DNA of 64,000 bases from an uncultured Prevotella sp. (GTDB lineage Bacteria; Bacteroidota; Bacteroidia; Bacteroidales; Bacteroidaceae): the NCBI GenBank assembly GCA_900320905.1, contig ONTZ01000004.1:78896-142895 (forward strand). The letters run 5' to 3'. A program made the position numbers and the translations under genes. A model generated the notes under the pieces. It was not told the DNA's origin and ran no database searches. It saw only the letters and a list, made by a program, of their open reading frames with translations. This document shows positions 46,353 through 56,151 of the stretch, in pieces (within the stretch, counting starts at the first letter, position 1; every line of letters starts with the position of its first letter).

Positions 46353-46760
46353 ATGAAGAAGAGATTTTTCCTGTCGCTCATTGCGGCAATCGTCTTAACA
46401 TTCAGTGCAAGCGCACAAAACAATAATACTTATAGTATGGTTCTCACTTTGGCCAATGGTACTACCGTTACCATAGGACCTAACGAACTGCAGAACATTT
46501 CCTTTAATAATGGTGAGGTGAATTTCTCCGGTCAGAGCATAGAAAGTCTGGTGGAGTCTGTCAATGCCAATAAGGAGAATATCGAAATGCATTCCGCTCA
46601 GATTGAAAGAGTAGAGAGCCTGGCTTGGGGCCTAAAAAAGCAACATGAAGCTGAAGTCTATGAATTGTCTAATAGGTTAAAAGAAAATATTGAAATGCTA
46701 TTAACAAAAATTAAAGATCTTGAGGCTATGGTGGATAAACTGAGTTCTGGTGGGGAGTAA
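46353..46760 (+). CDS. Small secreted coiled-coil protein
   Basis: A 135-residue exported protein: signal peptide about 1-21 (AAIVLTFSASAQ). Residues 26-58 form a short beta module (YSMVLTLANGTTVTIGPNELQNISFNNGEVNFSG) similar in pattern to the one in the upstream dockerin protein. Residues about 62-130 are a heptad-like coiled coil (IESLVESVNANKENIEMHSAQIERVESL, LSNRLKENIEMLLTKIKDLEAMVDKL). It probably forms a trimer or dimer at the cell surface or periplasm. I do not recognise a family. It appears to be co-transcribed with the dockerin protein, and a strong hairpin follows. Confidence 0.75.
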   Translation: MKKRFFLSLIAAIVLTFSASAQNNNTYSMVLTLANGTTVTIGPNELQNISFNNGEVNFSGQSIESLVESVNANKENIEMHSAQIERVESLAWGLKKQHEAEVYELSNRLKENIEMLLTKIKDLEAMVDKLSSGGE

Positions 46761-46827
46761 CAGTTAATTCGTTTAATGACAACAGTGATGCGAGTTAGGT
46801 AGCTCGTAAGAGGCCCACTACTCTAAG

Positions 46828-46864
46828 ATAATCCCCGAAAGTCCTTTCGGCTTTCGGGGATTAT
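46828..46864. terminator. Bidirectional terminator between convergent genes
   Basis: ATAATCCCCGAAAG pairs with CTTTCGGGGATTAT around a 9-base loop. It separates the coiled-coil gene (+) from the GH3 xylosidase gene (-), whose stop is 9 bases away, and can serve both. Confidence 0.88.
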
Positions 46865-46872
46865 TTATTTGT

Positions 46873-49461
46873 TTATTGGATTTCAGTGACGATGGGCTTC
46901 AGCAGATTCTTGTCCTGCGAACTGGTACCGATGAGGATCTCATACTTGCCAGGCTTCACTCGCATGGTGTTGGTCTCTGCATCCCAGAACTCGAAACTCT
47001 GGCGATCTAACTGCAGTTTGGCGGTAACCGTCTGTCCTGCCTTCACATCGACACGCTCGAAAGCACGGAGGCTCTTCAGTGGGCCGTCGGGATCCTGCAG
47101 GTTGCGGATATAGAGTTGCAGGATCTCCGTGCCGTCACGCTGACCCACGTTCTTCACGGGGAGAGAGATAGAGAAGCCGGATCCAGAGGTTCCGGATATT
47201 GCGGCTTCGCCCAACTCGAACTGAGTATATGACAGACCATAGCCGAAGGGGAAGAGGGCATCGGTGAAGTAACGATAGGTGCGGCCCTTCATCGAGTAGT
47301 CCTCGTAATCAGGCAGTTGACTGCTGTTCTTGTAGAATGTCACAGGCAGTTTACCGCTGGGGTTGTAGTCGCCAAAGAGCACGTCGGCAATGGCGGTGCC
47401 ACCCTCCTGACCGGCATACCATACTTGTACGATGGCCTCGCAAGTCTTGGTCTCTGGTTCCAGTGCGATGCAGGAGCCGGAGCAGTTGACGAAGATCACC
47501 TGCTTGCCAGCCTCCTTCAGTGCTTTGAGGAAGTCGCGCTGCACCTTGGGCAGTTCGATATGCGTACGGTCGCCACCCTTGAAGCCGTCGATGTTGACAG
47601 GCATCTCCTCACCTTCGAGGGCTGCAGAGATACCACCCACGAAGATCACCTTGTCGATGCCCTTGAGTTGGGCGATGATCTGCTGGTAGTCGATGGTGCG
47701 CTCCTTGGCGACGTTGATCTTCAGGTTGGCGTTCCACGTCTTCACAAACTGGAACCGTACCTCGATATTGTAACTCTTTCCCTTCTCGGCCTGGATGGCA
47801 GTGCGGACAGGAGTCGTGCGCCAGGTGTGCTGACGGAACTTCTGTTCACCGTTGATATAGAGTTCGAAATGTCCGCAGCCCTCTACGTTTACCACATACT
47901 CACCCGACTCCTTGGGTGTAAAGACAGTCTCGTACTTCGCAGAGAAATCCTCAATCTGCACGCCAGGGGCGAAGTTATGCATACCTGCCGTGGTGACAGC
48001 CAGCGGCGTGGTGTAGTACTGCGTGGTGACGGGCTTACCCTCCATCTCCGTATTGTTCCAGAAGGTACCCTTCAGACCCTTCTTACCACCCGACTCACAC
48101 TGTGAAGCCAACAGACAGTCGAAAATCTGGTCGTAGGTCAGGTCACAGCCCTTCTGATAGACGAGTTTCTTCTGCTTGGCCTTGATGCCGTCGAGGATGG
48201 TGACGGTATGGTTGGGCATACCGTTGTAGTTACCCCACATCATTGGTGCATCGTCGGCATTGGGACCAATCACGGCTATCTTCTCTGCATTCTTCTTCAA
48301 GGGCAGGATATTGTTGTTGTTCTGCAACAGCACGATGGTCTGACGCGCCATATCGAGGGCAATCTGCCGATGCTCCTTGGAGTCCATGGCAGAATAAGGG
48401 ATCTTCGACCACTCCACCAGTGAGGGATCGTCCATTTCACCCAGATCGAAACGGCCTTCGAGCAGACGGATGACATGCTTATCGACCTCAGCCTCGGAGA
48501 GCAAGCCTCTCTTTACGGCTTCAGGGATGCTCTTATAGGCATAGTCGAAGCCGCACTCCACATCGGTACCAGCAAGCACAGCCTTCGAAGAACCGTGGAC
48601 GGCATCAGAGGAACTCTTGTGGTTCATGTGGAAGTCGCTGACGGCGCCACAGTCGCTGACCACGAGGTATTGGAAGCCCCACTCGTCGCGCAGGATCTGC
48701 TGGAGCAGACGGTTACTGCCGCAGCAGGGATCGTCGTCGAGACGCTGGTAGGCACACATCACCTCACGCACCTTACCATCCTGCACGCAGGCCTGGAAGG
48801 CTGGCATATAGGTCTCCCAAAAGTCACGTGCGGACACATCGTTGATGTTCACCGTATGGCGTGTGTACTCTGGACCACTGTGGACGGCATAGTGCTTGGC
48901 ACAGGCCCAAAGTTTACGGTACTTCGTTTCCTCAGGCCCTTGCAGACCCTTTACCACCTGCACACCCATCACAGAGGTCAGATAGGGATCTTCGCCGTAG
49001 GTCTCCTGTCCGCGTCCCCATCGGGGGTCACGAAAGATATTGACATTCGGTGTCCAGACAGAGAGGCTGTGGAATTTCTCATCCTCGCCCTTCTGTTCAA
49101 TCATACGACGGTTGTACTGGGCACGGAACTCCGTGCTGGCTGCGTCGAACACCTTATATAATAATGCAGGGTTAAACGACGAGGCCATCGCTATCGGCTC
49201 GGGAAATACGGTGACGTTGCCCATATTGGCAGCACCATGCAAAGCCTCGCTCCACCAGAAGAACTTCTTGATACCGAGACGGGGGATAGCCGGACTCTCG
49301 TCGAGCATCAGCATGGCCTTCTCTTCAAGGGTTAGACGACCACAGAGATCCTTGGCGCGCTCCTTGGCGCTCAGGTTCGGATTCTGATACGGCAGTGTCT
49401 GTGCAGTCACACTCAGGCTGACGCACAACACAAAAGAAAGGGATAATAAGTAATGTTTCAT
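46873..49461 (-). CDS. GH3 beta-xylosidase-type glycosidase with PA14 insert
   Basis: An 862-residue secreted enzyme with signal peptide (about 1-20). The order is that of GH3 xylosidases: TIM barrel with WWSEALHGAA, VWTPNVNIFRDPRWGRGQETYGEDP and WACAKHYAVHSGPE; nucleophile motif VVSDCGAV (Asp270); alpha/beta sandwich with a PA14 carbohydrate-binding insert (about 455-600, GLKGTFWNNTEMEGKP, GCGHFELYINGE); AGQEGG; and a C-terminal fibronectin-III-like domain from about 755. The WWSEALHG and DPRWGRGQETYGEDP signatures point to xylosidase/arabinosidase rather than glucosidase. It would release xylose from xylo-oligosaccharides. A promoter box at 49625 indicates a separate transcript from GH95. 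Its last domain is duplicated in the remnant at 43680-44015. Confidence 0.92.
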   Translation of the reverse strand: MKHYLLSLSFVLCVSLSVTAQTLPYQNPNLSAKERAKDLCGRLTLEEKAMLMLDESPAIPRLGIKKFFWWSEALHGAANMGNVTVFPEPIAMASSFNPALLYKVFDAASTEFRAQYNRRMIEQKGEDEKFHSLSVWTPNVNIFRDPRWGRGQETYGEDPYLTSVMGVQVVKGLQGPEETKYRKLWACAKHYAVHSGPEYTRHTVNINDVSARDFWETYMPAFQACVQDGKVREVMCAYQRLDDDPCCGSNRLLQQILRDEWGFQYLVVSDCGAVSDFHMNHKSSSDAVHGSSKAVLAGTDVECGFDYAYKSIPEAVKRGLLSEAEVDKHVIRLLEGRFDLGEMDDPSLVEWSKIPYSAMDSKEHRQIALDMARQTIVLLQNNNNILPLKKNAEKIAVIGPNADDAPMMWGNYNGMPNHTVTILDGIKAKQKKLVYQKGCDLTYDQIFDCLLASQCESGGKKGLKGTFWNNTEMEGKPVTTQYYTTPLAVTTAGMHNFAPGVQIEDFSAKYETVFTPKESGEYVVNVEGCGHFELYINGEQKFRQHTWRTTPVRTAIQAEKGKSYNIEVRFQFVKTWNANLKINVAKERTIDYQQIIAQLKGIDKVIFVGGISAALEGEEMPVNIDGFKGGDRTHIELPKVQRDFLKALKEAGKQVIFVNCSGSCIALEPETKTCEAIVQVWYAGQEGGTAIADVLFGDYNPSGKLPVTFYKNSSQLPDYEDYSMKGRTYRYFTDALFPFGYGLSYTQFELGEAAISGTSGSGFSISLPVKNVGQRDGTEILQLYIRNLQDPDGPLKSLRAFERVDVKAGQTVTAKLQLDRQSFEFWDAETNTMRVKPGKYEILIGTSSQDKNLLKPIVTEIQ

Positions 49462-49524
49462 TTTCTATATTGTTTGGTAAATTCTATTTGGTTCAGATAA
49501 ACGTTCGCGTCTGAAAACAACAAC

Positions 49525-49553
49525 GGGGCAATAGAAACGCTTTTCATTGCCCC
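49525..49553 (-). terminator. Hairpin between GH95 and GH3 genes
   Basis: GGGGCAAT pairs with ATTGCCCC around a 13-base loop. It lies in the GH3 leader, downstream of the -7 box at 49625, with a weak T tract, so it could act as an attenuator for GH3 rather than a plain terminator for GH95 (inference). Confidence 0.5.
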
Positions 49554-49624
49554 GAAGTAGGAAAAACTACTAACTACTAATACTAATATAACTAAAACAA
49601 TTCTATTCTGTCATTTTGACGCTG

Positions 49625-49632
49625 CAAAGATA
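49625..49632 (-). promoter_or_regulatory. -7 box upstream of the GH3 xylosidase gene
   Basis: On the minus strand TATCTTTG (TAnnTTTG). The leader to the GH3 start is about 160 bases and contains the GGGGCAAT hairpin. No clear -33 element. Confidence 0.5.
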
Positions 49633-49687
49633 CAGCAAATTAGTAACATCCTATTTGTTTTGCGTTACATTTATTTTCGCGTTTGTT

Positions 49688-52195
49688 TCAATCGTCTCCA
49701 AGGTTACAAATAACATTATTCCCTGCAACAGTTTCGATATCGTACTCGTAGACCTTACGGATGGGAAGTGTCTCGAAAGTAGAAAGTTCCGCAGACCTGA
49801 GCGGCTGCTGGATGTCGGCAGGACGCAACAAATCGTTGGGACAATCACCCTGAGCAGGTTTCAGACCCTTGCCCTTCAACGGCACATAGGAACGCAGACG
49901 GAGCGTGCCACCGATTGTGGGACGGATCACCGCCTGTTGGAGTTTGCCTTCACGCCACTTCATATCTACCGTGAAACCACCACGAGCCTGCAAACCCTTC
50001 ACCTCGCCACTGGCCCAGTCGTCGGGCAGGGCAGGCAACAGATGGACGGCACCGTCGTGACTCTGCAAGAGCATCTCGCAGACACCGGCGGCACAGCCGA
50101 AGTTACCATCGATCTGGAACGGCGGGTGCGCATCGAAGAGGTTCGGATAGGTACGTCCGTCAGGATGGCTGCGCATCGAACGGTCGTCCGGCAACAGATG
50201 CAACATGTTCTTGATGATCTTGAAGGCATGGTTGCCGTCGAGCATACGCGCCCAGAAGTTAATCTTCCAACCCAGACTCCAACCCGTCGCCATATCGCCA
50301 CGCTGGTTCAGCGTATTGGCAGCAGCGGTGAAGAGGTCAGGATGCGAATAGGGAGATATCTGATTCGAGGGATAGAGACCATAGAGATGGGAGATATGAC
50401 GGTGCTCGTCCTTGGGGTCGTCGCCATCAATCATCCACTCCTGCAACTGGCCATAACGACCAATCTGCATCGGCGGCAGGCGTTTCAGGGCTGCACTGAG
50501 CGGTGCGAGTTCTGAGTTGTCCTTACCCAGCACCTTCGCGGCAGCGAGGACTTGTGTGAAGACATCGAAGATAATCTGGTTGTCCATCGTGGAACCAGCC
50601 GTCACGGTGGTGCGCTTGCCCAACGGGCCGTGCTCTGGCGAGACGGTAGGCACAGACACCAGCCAACCGGCGGCATTCTTCACCTCACCATTCGCGGGAT
50701 AGGTCTGCAGATAGTCCACCAAGAAGTCAGCAGCCCCCTTCATCACATCGTAGTATTGAGCCAGGAAATCCTTGTCGCCCGTATAGAGGTAGTGCTGCCA
50801 GATATGCGTTGTCAACCAGGCACCGCCTGTTGGGAACATACCCCACGTGGTGCCGTCGATAGGACCTGACACACGGAAGAGGTCGGTATTGTGATGGGCC
50901 ACCCAACCCTTGCAGCCATACATCTCCTGCGCCGTTGTTGCACCCGTCTCACTCAGGTCGCGGATCATCGAGAAGAGCGGTTGCTGCGTCTCAGCAAGAT
51001 TGCCCACGAGGGCAGGCCAGTAATTCATCTCGGCATTGATATTGATGGTGTACTTCGCATCCCATGGTGCATTCACCTGTGCATTCCAGATACCTTGCAG
51101 ATTGGCAGGCTGTCCACCGGGCTGAGAACTTGAAATCAGCAGATAACGGCCATATTGCATCATCAGCGACACCATATCGAGGTCGGTGGGATCCTTCTCA
51201 AAGGCTGCGAGGCGCTGGTCTGTGGGAAGGGAATAGGCATTCCTAGGAGTCCTAGGATTGCCTAGGCTAAGGCTGACGCGATTGTATTGCTGCTGGTATT
51301 TCTGGATATGCGATTTCAGCAGTTGCTTGTAAGGCTTCGCAAAGGCCGAGGCCAGACGCTGGTTGTTCTTCTTCACTGGAGTGCCATTGATATCGTGGTA
51401 GTTCACGAAGTTGGTAGCGGCAGAGATATAGATGGTAGCAGTAGTGGCATCATCCACCTCTATCGACTCCAAATTGCGCTTCACCTCACCATCCGCCTGC
51501 ACCAGGATACGGCACTCGGCCTTCAGACCCGCCTTGATGCCTTCGTGGTCAACACCATCGACAATGGCAGCCAGTTCGTTGACGGTACCCTTGATACCCT
51601 CGTGGGAAGAAACGGTAAACACCTGTGCCTGCAACGGTGTCGTGAAACTCATGTCAAACTCCAATTCACCTTTCTTGCTGGCCTTCAACTGGATGATGAT
51701 GACACTATCCGTCTGCGAGGCAAAGACGGTACGCTCGTACTTCACACCATCACTTTTATAAGAAGTGGTGGCAAGAGCAGTGCTTAAATCCAGTTCACGA
51801 TGATAGTCGCTGACATCCTTGTGTTCCAGTTTCAGTTTCAAGGAACCCAAGGGCAGGTATTTCATGCCATGAGGACCCTTGAAGAAGTACTTGTCGATGA
51901 GGGCATGCGCCTCATTCTCCTTGCCATCGTAGATCAGTTGTCGCACACGAGGCAGGTAGGCCTTCGCCTCGGGACTGTTGTTATTGTGGGGCGAACCGCT
52001 CCAGAACGTCTCCTCATTCAGTTGGATCTCCTCGGTATCCGTCCCGCCATAGACCATCGCTCCGAGGGTGGAGTTGCCCACGGGCAAGGCCTCCAGCCAC
52101 TGACTGGCGGGCTTGTCGTACCATAACTTGTGCTGCTGTGCCGTTGCTGATAATGCTGTCAGACAGACGGCGAATGTGATGAATAGTTTCTTCAT
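49688..52195 (-). CDS. GH95 alpha-L-fucosidase/alpha-L-galactosidase
   Basis: An 835-residue secreted enzyme with signal peptide (about 1-19, LTALSATAQ). It carries the GH95 pattern: [28 protein letters not shown] and [16 protein letters not shown] in the N-terminal beta domain; [53 protein letters not shown] and [19 protein letters not shown] in the alpha6/alpha6 barrel. GH95 enzymes remove alpha-1,2-linked fucose or galactose from xyloglucan and glucuronoxylan side chains. It starts 2 bases after the GH31 stop, so the pair is probably one transcript and may act on fucosylated xyloglucan or on complex xylan. Residues about 311-319 ([10 protein letters not shown]) are encoded by a CCTAGG repeat, apparently inserted in frame ahead of the barrel. 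Confidence 0.92.
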   Translation of the reverse strand: MKKLFITFAVCLTALSATAQQHKLWYDKPASQWLEALPVGNSTLGAMVYGGTDTEEIQLNEETFWSGSPHNNNSPEAKAYLPRVRQLIYDGKENEAHALIDKYFFKGPHGMKYLPLGSLKLKLEHKDVSDYHRELDLSTALATTSYKSDGVKYERTVFASQTDSVIIIQLKASKKGELEFDMSFTTPLQAQVFTVSSHEGIKGTVNELAAIVDGVDHEGIKAGLKAECRILVQADGEVKRNLESIEVDDATTATIYISAATNFVNYHDINGTPVKKNNQRLASAFAKPYKQLLKSHIQKYQQQYNRVSLSLGNPRTPRNAYSLPTDQRLAAFEKDPTDLDMVSLMMQYGRYLLISSSQPGGQPANLQGIWNAQVNAPWDAKYTININAEMNYWPALVGNLAETQQPLFSMIRDLSETGATTAQEMYGCKGWVAHHNTDLFRVSGPIDGTTWGMFPTGGAWLTTHIWQHYLYTGDKDFLAQYYDVMKGAADFLVDYLQTYPANGEVKNAAGWLVSVPTVSPEHGPLGKRTTVTAGSTMDNQIIFDVFTQVLAAAKVLGKDNSELAPLSAALKRLPPMQIGRYGQLQEWMIDGDDPKDEHRHISHLYGLYPSNQISPYSHPDLFTAAANTLNQRGDMATGWSLGWKINFWARMLDGNHAFKIIKNMLHLLPDDRSMRSHPDGRTYPNLFDAHPPFQIDGNFGCAAGVCEMLLQSHDGAVHLLPALPDDWASGEVKGLQARGGFTVDMKWREGKLQQAVIRPTIGGTLRLRSYVPLKGKGLKPAQGDCPNDLLRPADIQQPLRSAELSTFETLPIRKVYEYDIETVAGNNVICNLGDD
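51242..51266. repeat. Three CCTAGG units inside the GH95 gene
   Basis: CCTAGG occurs at 51242, 51251 and 51261, in the style of the arrays that bracket the four-helix-bundle gene. The middle unit CCTAGGATTG and following CCTAGG match units in both arrays. The GH95 frame is open throughout. Confidence 0.85.
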
Positions 52196-52197
52196 AT

Positions 52198-54612
52198 TTA
52201 TTTGTTGATTATGATTTCCTGTCCTTGATAGTTGATCTGTTTCGTGGTGCCATCAGGCCAAACCACGGTGAATGTCCTCGACGTGAGCATACCAGGATAG
52301 TTACCCTGGCGAGCACCGATGATGAGCGTCTTCTTGGCATTGTTCCAACGGAAGGCGATGGTGCTGTAGATACCTTTCTCGTAGTTGTAACTGTCGCCCT
52401 CGTCCTCATAGAGGGTGAACGTACCATCAGCACCTGGGTAGATGCGAATTTCCAAATTATCCCACGCCTTCTCGCCCACATACTGCATCTCAGGGCCGAG
52501 GGGCAGGATACTGCCTGCACGGACGAACATCGGCACGCGGTCGAGGGTGGTCTGCAGCGTCACGTCCTGTCCGCCCTTATAGGTCTGGTTCGTCCAGAAG
52601 TCATACCAGAGAGTCCCCTTCGGCAGATACTTCGTGGCCGTCTTCGTAGCCGTCCAATCCAACTTTTCACTTTTCACTCCATCACTTTTCACTTCATTCC
52701 TATCCCACCCTGTCATCGCATTGGTGCGGATCACTTTTTCCTCCGTATATTGCGGATCGACGATAGGAGCAGCGAGGATGCTGCGACCAAACATAAACTC
52801 GTCCGTCATGTCCCACACCTTGCGGTCAGCAGCGAAGTCACTGAAAAGGGGACGCAGATAACTGTCGTTGTTAGAGGTCACCTGCCAGGCGGTACTATAT
52901 AAATAAGGTATAAGGCGGTAGCGCAGACGGATCATCTTTTCGATGGCATCATAGACGGGCTCGCCCTTCTGTCCGAACTGCCAGATCTCGCGGGGTGCAT
53001 CGGCACCGTGACTACGGAAGACGGGACAGAACAGGCCGTACTGCATCCAGCGCACGTAGAGTTCCTGGAACTGCGGATTCTTCGGAGCGGAGCCACTGCC
53101 CCTCGTATTATAGGAACTGCAGAAGAAGCCGCCGATGTCGGTATTGAAGTTGGGATTGCCCGTCAGCGAGAAACTCAGTCCGGCAGGCACCTGCTTGCGC
53201 AGCATGTCCCACGACGAGTTCACGTCACCACTCCACATATTCGAGCCGTAGTGCTGCTGTCCAGCGTACGAGGAACGTGTCATGATGAAGACACGCTTAG
53301 TGGCGTTAGGATAATCCTTGCGCTGAGACTGGTAGATGCCACGCACCGTTTCCAAGGGGAAGGCATTACGCTGCGAGCGCCAGGTACCACCATAGACCTT
53401 ATGCTGGTAGTCCGACTCACGGGGATCGAAGAAATCCGGATCGGTAGAGTCCATCCACCACGCATCCGTACCGTAGTCGTAGAGGCGTTTCAGGTGCTTC
53501 CAGTAGATATCACGAGCCACAGGACTGAAAGCATCGTAGACCTTCACACCAGAGGGATAGTCCCTGCGTGGCGGCCAGATATGGGAGATACCGCTCTGGG
53601 GCCAGGTTTCGAAAGGCATCAACAGACCCTTTTCGTTGAGTTCACGGAACTGCTGGGTCTGTGGTCCGAAACTGGCCCAGATGGAGATCATGAAATGGGC
53701 GTGCTTCTGGTGCACGTTCTTGATCATCTGTTCACCATTGGAAAAATCCTCAGAAAGGAAGTCCATCGCATTCCACAGATAGTTCGAGCCCCAGTACTGC
53801 CAGTCCTGGATGATGCCATCGAGAGGCACCTGCAACTCACGGTACTTATCGACGATGCTTTCCGTCTCACGAGCGGTCTTATAACGCTCCTTCGACTGCC
53901 AGTAGCCGTATGTCCAGAGAGGGAACATAGGCACATCGCCTGTCAGGTGACGCATCTGGGCGATGACCCCGTCGGCAGAGCCGCCATACATGAAATAATA
54001 ATCGACACCCCCACCGACCTCAGAGGTGAACGACATCCCGTTGGCATCATCGTCAAACATCGTTGGCGAATAATTATCCCAATAGAGGCCCCAGCCCTTG
54101 ATGCTCTGCAACACATTCTGGAAGTCTTCGAGATTCGACTGCTCCATCCGCTTGTGCTCACCACGACGGTTCATCTTGCCGTTCTGGATAGTACCCAGGC
54201 CATAGATGGCCTCATCCTTGTCGAGGGTGAAGACCTGCTGCACCTGATACCTACCTGCATCGTTACCCGTTGTGATGGGAGTCAGAGCAAGTTTCTTCTC
54301 ACGGAGCAGCACCTTCCCCTTGGCGGAAAAAGTGATGGCACCCGTCTTGGGATCCACCTTTACCATAAGCGTCTTGCTGGAAAAGGTACTGCCGTTGCGA
54401 CTCACCTCCACAGCCTCCGGCTGAGCGGCCACCACCAGATTTCCACCTGCAAACGTACTCCCCACAGGGTGCTTCGTCACCCTGACAATCGAGGACGTAT
54501 AGAACTCCACACTCACTTCTGTTTCACCTACTTGCAACCGCATCGGATTCTGTGCGGCCATGCCTATTGTCACACACAAGAGGGACAACAGCAATAATCT
54601 TCTACTCTTCAT
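52198..54612 (-). CDS. GH31 alpha-glycosidase (alpha-xylosidase/alpha-glucosidase type)
   Basis: An 804-residue secreted enzyme. The start is [21 protein letters not shown] (54612), a clear signal peptide; the open frame continues 100 codons upstream across the promoter region and is not used. Layout: N-terminal beta domain with [23 protein letters not shown] barrel with [15 protein letters not shown], nucleophile motif [11 protein letters not shown] (Asp388), acid/base motif [11 protein letters not shown] (Asp463), DIGGFF, FRSHG, then C-terminal beta domains. GH31 includes alpha-xylosidases that remove xylose from xyloglucan oligosaccharides, a good match for the GH95 neighbour; the exact activity needs assay. 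Residues about 638-651 ([13 protein letters not shown]) are encoded by a GTGAAAAGT repeat and look inserted. Confidence 0.9.
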   Translation of the reverse strand: MKSRRLLLLSLLCVTIGMAAQNPMRLQVGETEVSVEFYTSSIVRVTKHPVGSTFAGGNLVVAAQPEAVEVSRNGSTFSSKTLMVKVDPKTGAITFSAKGKVLLREKKLALTPITTGNDAGRYQVQQVFTLDKDEAIYGLGTIQNGKMNRRGEHKRMEQSNLEDFQNVLQSIKGWGLYWDNYSPTMFDDDANGMSFTSEVGGGVDYYFMYGGSADGVIAQMRHLTGDVPMFPLWTYGYWQSKERYKTARETESIVDKYRELQVPLDGIIQDWQYWGSNYLWNAMDFLSEDFSNGEQMIKNVHQKHAHFMISIWASFGPQTQQFRELNEKGLLMPFETWPQSGISHIWPPRRDYPSGVKVYDAFSPVARDIYWKHLKRLYDYGTDAWWMDSTDPDFFDPRESDYQHKVYGGTWRSQRNAFPLETVRGIYQSQRKDYPNATKRVFIMTRSSYAGQQHYGSNMWSGDVNSSWDMLRKQVPAGLSFSLTGNPNFNTDIGGFFCSSYNTRGSGSAPKNPQFQELYVRWMQYGLFCPVFRSHGADAPREIWQFGQKGEPVYDAIEKMIRLRYRLIPYLYSTAWQVTSNNDSYLRPLFSDFAADRKVWDMTDEFMFGRSILAAPIVDPQYTEEKVIRTNAMTGWDRNEVKSDGVKSEKLDWTATKTATKYLPKGTLWYDFWTNQTYKGGQDVTLQTTLDRVPMFVRAGSILPLGPEMQYVGEKAWDNLEIRIYPGADGTFTLYEDEGDSYNYEKGIYSTIAFRWNNAKKTLIIGARQGNYPGMLTSRTFTVVWPDGTTKQINYQGQEIIINK
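52661..52700. repeat. GTGAAAAGT-type simple repeat inside the GH31 gene
   Basis: On the coding strand AAGTGAAAAGTGATGGAGTG then AAAAGTGAAAAGTT. It resembles the repeat at 19131-19167. The frame stays open and yields the hydrophilic stretch [13 protein letters not shown]. Confidence 0.75.
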
Positions 54613-54639
54613 GATTCGACTCGTTTTTGTTTGACTGCA

Positions 54640-54647
54640 CAAAGATA
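54640..54647 (-). promoter_or_regulatory. -7 box for the GH31-GH95 operon
   Basis: On the minus strand TATCTTTG (TAnnTTTG), 28 bases before the GH31 start. CTGTTTT lies about 20 bases upstream as a poor -33 match. It is divergent from the reductase promoter. Confidence 0.6.
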
Positions 54648-54687
54648 CGAACTTTTTATGAAAAAAAACAGAAATACATCCATTTTT

Positions 54688-54718
54688 CTTGCAAATTTGA
54701 AAAAATATCCTTAACTTT
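54688..54718 (+). promoter_or_regulatory. Bacteroidetes promoter for the aldo/keto reductase gene
   Basis: TTG (54688-54690), a 20-base spacer and TAACTTTG (54711-54718), 29 bases before the start. Confidence 0.78.
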
Positions 54719-54747
54719 GCCGCATCAACAATCATAAATAGAAGGAT

Positions 54748-56103
54748 ATGGAGAATCATAATCAAAGAAGCATGGGGCGCCGCGAGTTCCTTCGCAGACT
54801 CGGCATCGGCACAGGTTCTGCGATGGCCCTGATGGCGATGGAGCCACTGAACGCACTGGCACAAAAAGACAAGAAAGCCGTTGAGAACCGCATGACCTAC
54901 CGTGTGCAGCACGGTTCAGGCGAACAGATCTCCCTGTTAGGTTTCGGTATGATGCGTCTGCCCAACAATCAGGAACAGGTGAACGAACTCGTTGACTATG
55001 CCATCGAGCATGGCGTGAACTACTACGACACCGCCCCGATGTATATGGGCGGACAGTCGGAGGTGCTGATGGGCAATGCCCTCTCACGGCACCCCAGGGA
55101 GAAATACTACGTGGCAACGAAGATGTCGAGCAAGAACCGTCGCCTCTGGGCGTTCGATGAGTCGAAACGGATGTACGAACAGTCGTTTGAGCGGTTGAAG
55201 GTGGATCATATCGACTATTACCTGTTGCACAGCATCGGCGGGGGCATGGACTCGCTGAAAGGTCGTTTCCTCGACAATGGGGTATTGGAGTTCCTGTTGA
55301 AAGAGCGCGAGGCAGGACGTATCAAGCACTTGGGATTCTCCTATCACGGTGATGTACGTGACTTCGACTGGCTGCTCGACCACAACGACGAGTACCATTG
55401 GGACTTCGTACAAATCCAGATGAACTTCCTCGACTGGACACATGCCTCGATGCGTGGTGGCAGACGATCGGATGCTGATGCAGAATATCTCTATAACAAA
55501 TGTGAGAAACTGGGTATCCAGAATGTCGTGATGGAACCCCTGCGTGGCGGTGCCTTCGGACGTATGGCGCAGGAACTGACGGATCAGTTGAAGGCCGTCC
55601 ACCCCGATGACAGCACGGCTCGTTGGGCCTTCCGCTGGGTGGGTTCCCATCCGAATATCCTCACCACCCTCAGTGGCATGAACCGCATGGATCATCTGGA
55701 GGAGAACGTAAAGACCTTCTCTCCCTTGGAGGTCTGCACGGAGGCAGAGAATGCGCTGTTGGCGAAGATCGCCGACCAGATGTCGGGCGTTCCCACCGTG
55801 CCTTGCACTGCCTGCGAATACTGTATGCCATGCCCCTACGGTGTGAATATCCCTGGCAACTTCTCTTATTACAACGAGGCGGTGAACAGTCATATCCTCC
55901 CATTGCCAGAGCCTTCTGCCGCCGACTATACCGAGCGCCAGCAGAAGTTCATCGAGGGCTACCGCAAGGCTCTGCCCAATGCCGAGACCTGGGCCCGTGC
56001 CTGCCAGGACTGTGAGGAGTGCCTCTCCAAGTGTCCGCAGCAGATCCGCATCCCCAACCAACTGAGTCGCATCGTCCAGACCCTCCGCGTCCGGAAAGCA
56101 TAA
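54748..56103 (+). CDS. Tat-exported aldo/keto reductase with ferredoxin-like [4Fe-4S] domain
   Basis: A 451-residue protein. The N terminus MGRREFLRRLGIGTGSAMALMAMEPLNALAQ is a twin-arginine signal (RREFLRRL), implying export after cofactor loading. The aldo/keto reductase barrel runs about 50-335 with the family's Asp/Tyr (NYYDTAPMYMGG), Lys (VATKMS) and His (YYLLHS) catalytic positions and LGFSYHGD. The C-terminal domain has two four-cysteine sets, C353/C356/C359/C362 (CTACEYCMPC) and C419/C422/C425/C429 (CQDCEECLSKC), as in two-[4Fe-4S] ferredoxins. Such proteins probably take electrons through the clusters to reduce or oxidise a sugar-like carbonyl; the substrate is unknown. It is divergent from GH31 and 48 bases upstream of a thioredoxin-like gene. 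Confidence 0.88.
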   Translation: MENHNQRSMGRREFLRRLGIGTGSAMALMAMEPLNALAQKDKKAVENRMTYRVQHGSGEQISLLGFGMMRLPNNQEQVNELVDYAIEHGVNYYDTAPMYMGGQSEVLMGNALSRHPREKYYVATKMSSKNRRLWAFDESKRMYEQSFERLKVDHIDYYLLHSIGGGMDSLKGRFLDNGVLEFLLKEREAGRIKHLGFSYHGDVRDFDWLLDHNDEYHWDFVQIQMNFLDWTHASMRGGRRSDADAEYLYNKCEKLGIQNVVMEPLRGGAFGRMAQELTDQLKAVHPDDSTARWAFRWVGSHPNILTTLSGMNRMDHLEENVKTFSPLEVCTEAENALLAKIADQMSGVPTVPCTACEYCMPCPYGVNIPGNFSYYNEAVNSHILPLPEPSAADYTERQQKFIEGYRKALPNAETWARACQDCEECLSKCPQQIRIPNQLSRIVQTLRVRKA

Positions 56104-56151
56104 AAGGAATCACGGGGTCGCTTAGTCTGCAGTGTCAAATCAAAACGAACA

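Noticed and set aside
53008-54597. 529-codon plus-strand frame opposite GH31
   Set aside because: It is antisense to a gene with all GH31 catalytic motifs. Its His/Val/Arg-rich composition is typical of a codon-bias shadow.
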